Source: Trichomonas vaginalis G3 (taxonomy: Eukaryota; Parabasalia; Trichomonadida; Trichomonadidae). Taken from it: a stretch of DNA of 64,000 bases. The notes under the pieces are model-generated. The model saw only the letters and a list, made by a program, of their open reading frames with translations, did not search any database and was not told the DNA's origin. This document shows, one piece after another, positions 63,936 through 64,000 of this stretch. Where the stretch lies: positions 16,070,392-16,134,391 of the forward strand of contig NC_067203.1 of assembly GCF_026262505.1 (NCBI RefSeq), in the 5' to 3' direction. A program made the position numbers and the translations under genes. Each line of letters opens with the position of its first letter. The stretch's first letter is position 1.

Positions 63936-64000
63936 TTATCTTAGTATCGGTTGAAGTCTTTGATAAACTTTTTCTCCTTTATTTAAAATTTCTCTTATTG
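63936..64000 (-). CDS. C-terminus of a gene running off the right edge
   Basis: Minus-strand frame ending in REILNKGEKVYQRLQPILR before a stop at 63936-63938. Only about 20 codons are visible; identity cannot be judged. Confidence 0.4.
   Translation of the reverse strand, partial: IREILNKGEKVYQRLQPILR

Noticed and set aside
1-64000. CRISPR arrays, rRNA or tRNA genes
   Set aside because: No spaced direct repeats of CRISPR type and no recognisable tRNA/rRNA sequence were seen.

Overview
The window is AT-rich and apparently intron-free. It carries a Polinton/Maverick, a Tvmar1-type mariner, TTAA-targeting Kolobok-like transposons, many ORF remnants, single-pass surface proteins, and start codons a few bases downstream of a TCA-type initiator. 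This combination points to a parabasalid, most likely Trichomonas vaginalis. The organism is inferred from content, not from a database match.

Layout. 1-491: end of an internally deleted rve-type DNA transposon. 704-2698: a gene joining an IS5/Harbinger-like DDE transposase to a C19 ubiquitin-protease domain. 4287-7175 (minus): large type I surface protein. 8695-10074: PIN/auxin-efflux-carrier-like permease. 10120-15097: a composite TTAA-flanked unit holding a captured copy of host DNA (3' end of an importin gene plus a whole 383-aa surface-protein gene) between a Kolobok-like 5' end and a full Kolobok-like element (K2), itself split by a ~1.1 kb MULE-like insertion. 15102-44949: a second Kolobok-type element (K1), split by a ~26 kb Polinton (16295-42650). 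The Polinton carries a 2.4 kb rve-type transposon inside its left terminal repeat and a Tvmar1 mariner between two of its genes. 45057-49660: three host pseudogenes (surface protein, GH47 mannosidase-like, ARM-like). 49954-57345: MYST acetyltransferase, a low-complexity coiled-coil protein, a full importin-beta-like gene, and the source copy of the 383-aa surface gene. 58340-59377: K2 without the extra insertion. 59781-61190: an unknown 173-aa gene and ribosomal protein S21e. 61311-62373: a non-autonomous transposon. From about 62.4 kb to the right edge: start of a second Polinton-like element.

The insertions can be ordered: host duplication with K2, then K1 at K2's TTAA, then the Polinton inside the K1 transposase gene, then the rve transposon and Tvmar1 inside the Polinton. 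The Polinton has protein-primed PolB, integrase, packaging ATPase, candidate capsid proteins, collagen-like and collar-like fibre genes and several KilA-N proteins. It is broken in several genes (about ten breaks in all), yet its terminal repeats are almost identical, so it arrived recently.

The most interesting host-level signals are the transposase-deubiquitinase fusion and the transposon-captured surface gene. The two copies of that gene differ almost only by amino-acid-changing substitutions in the ectodomain, while flanking DNA and the membrane/tail part are nearly identical.
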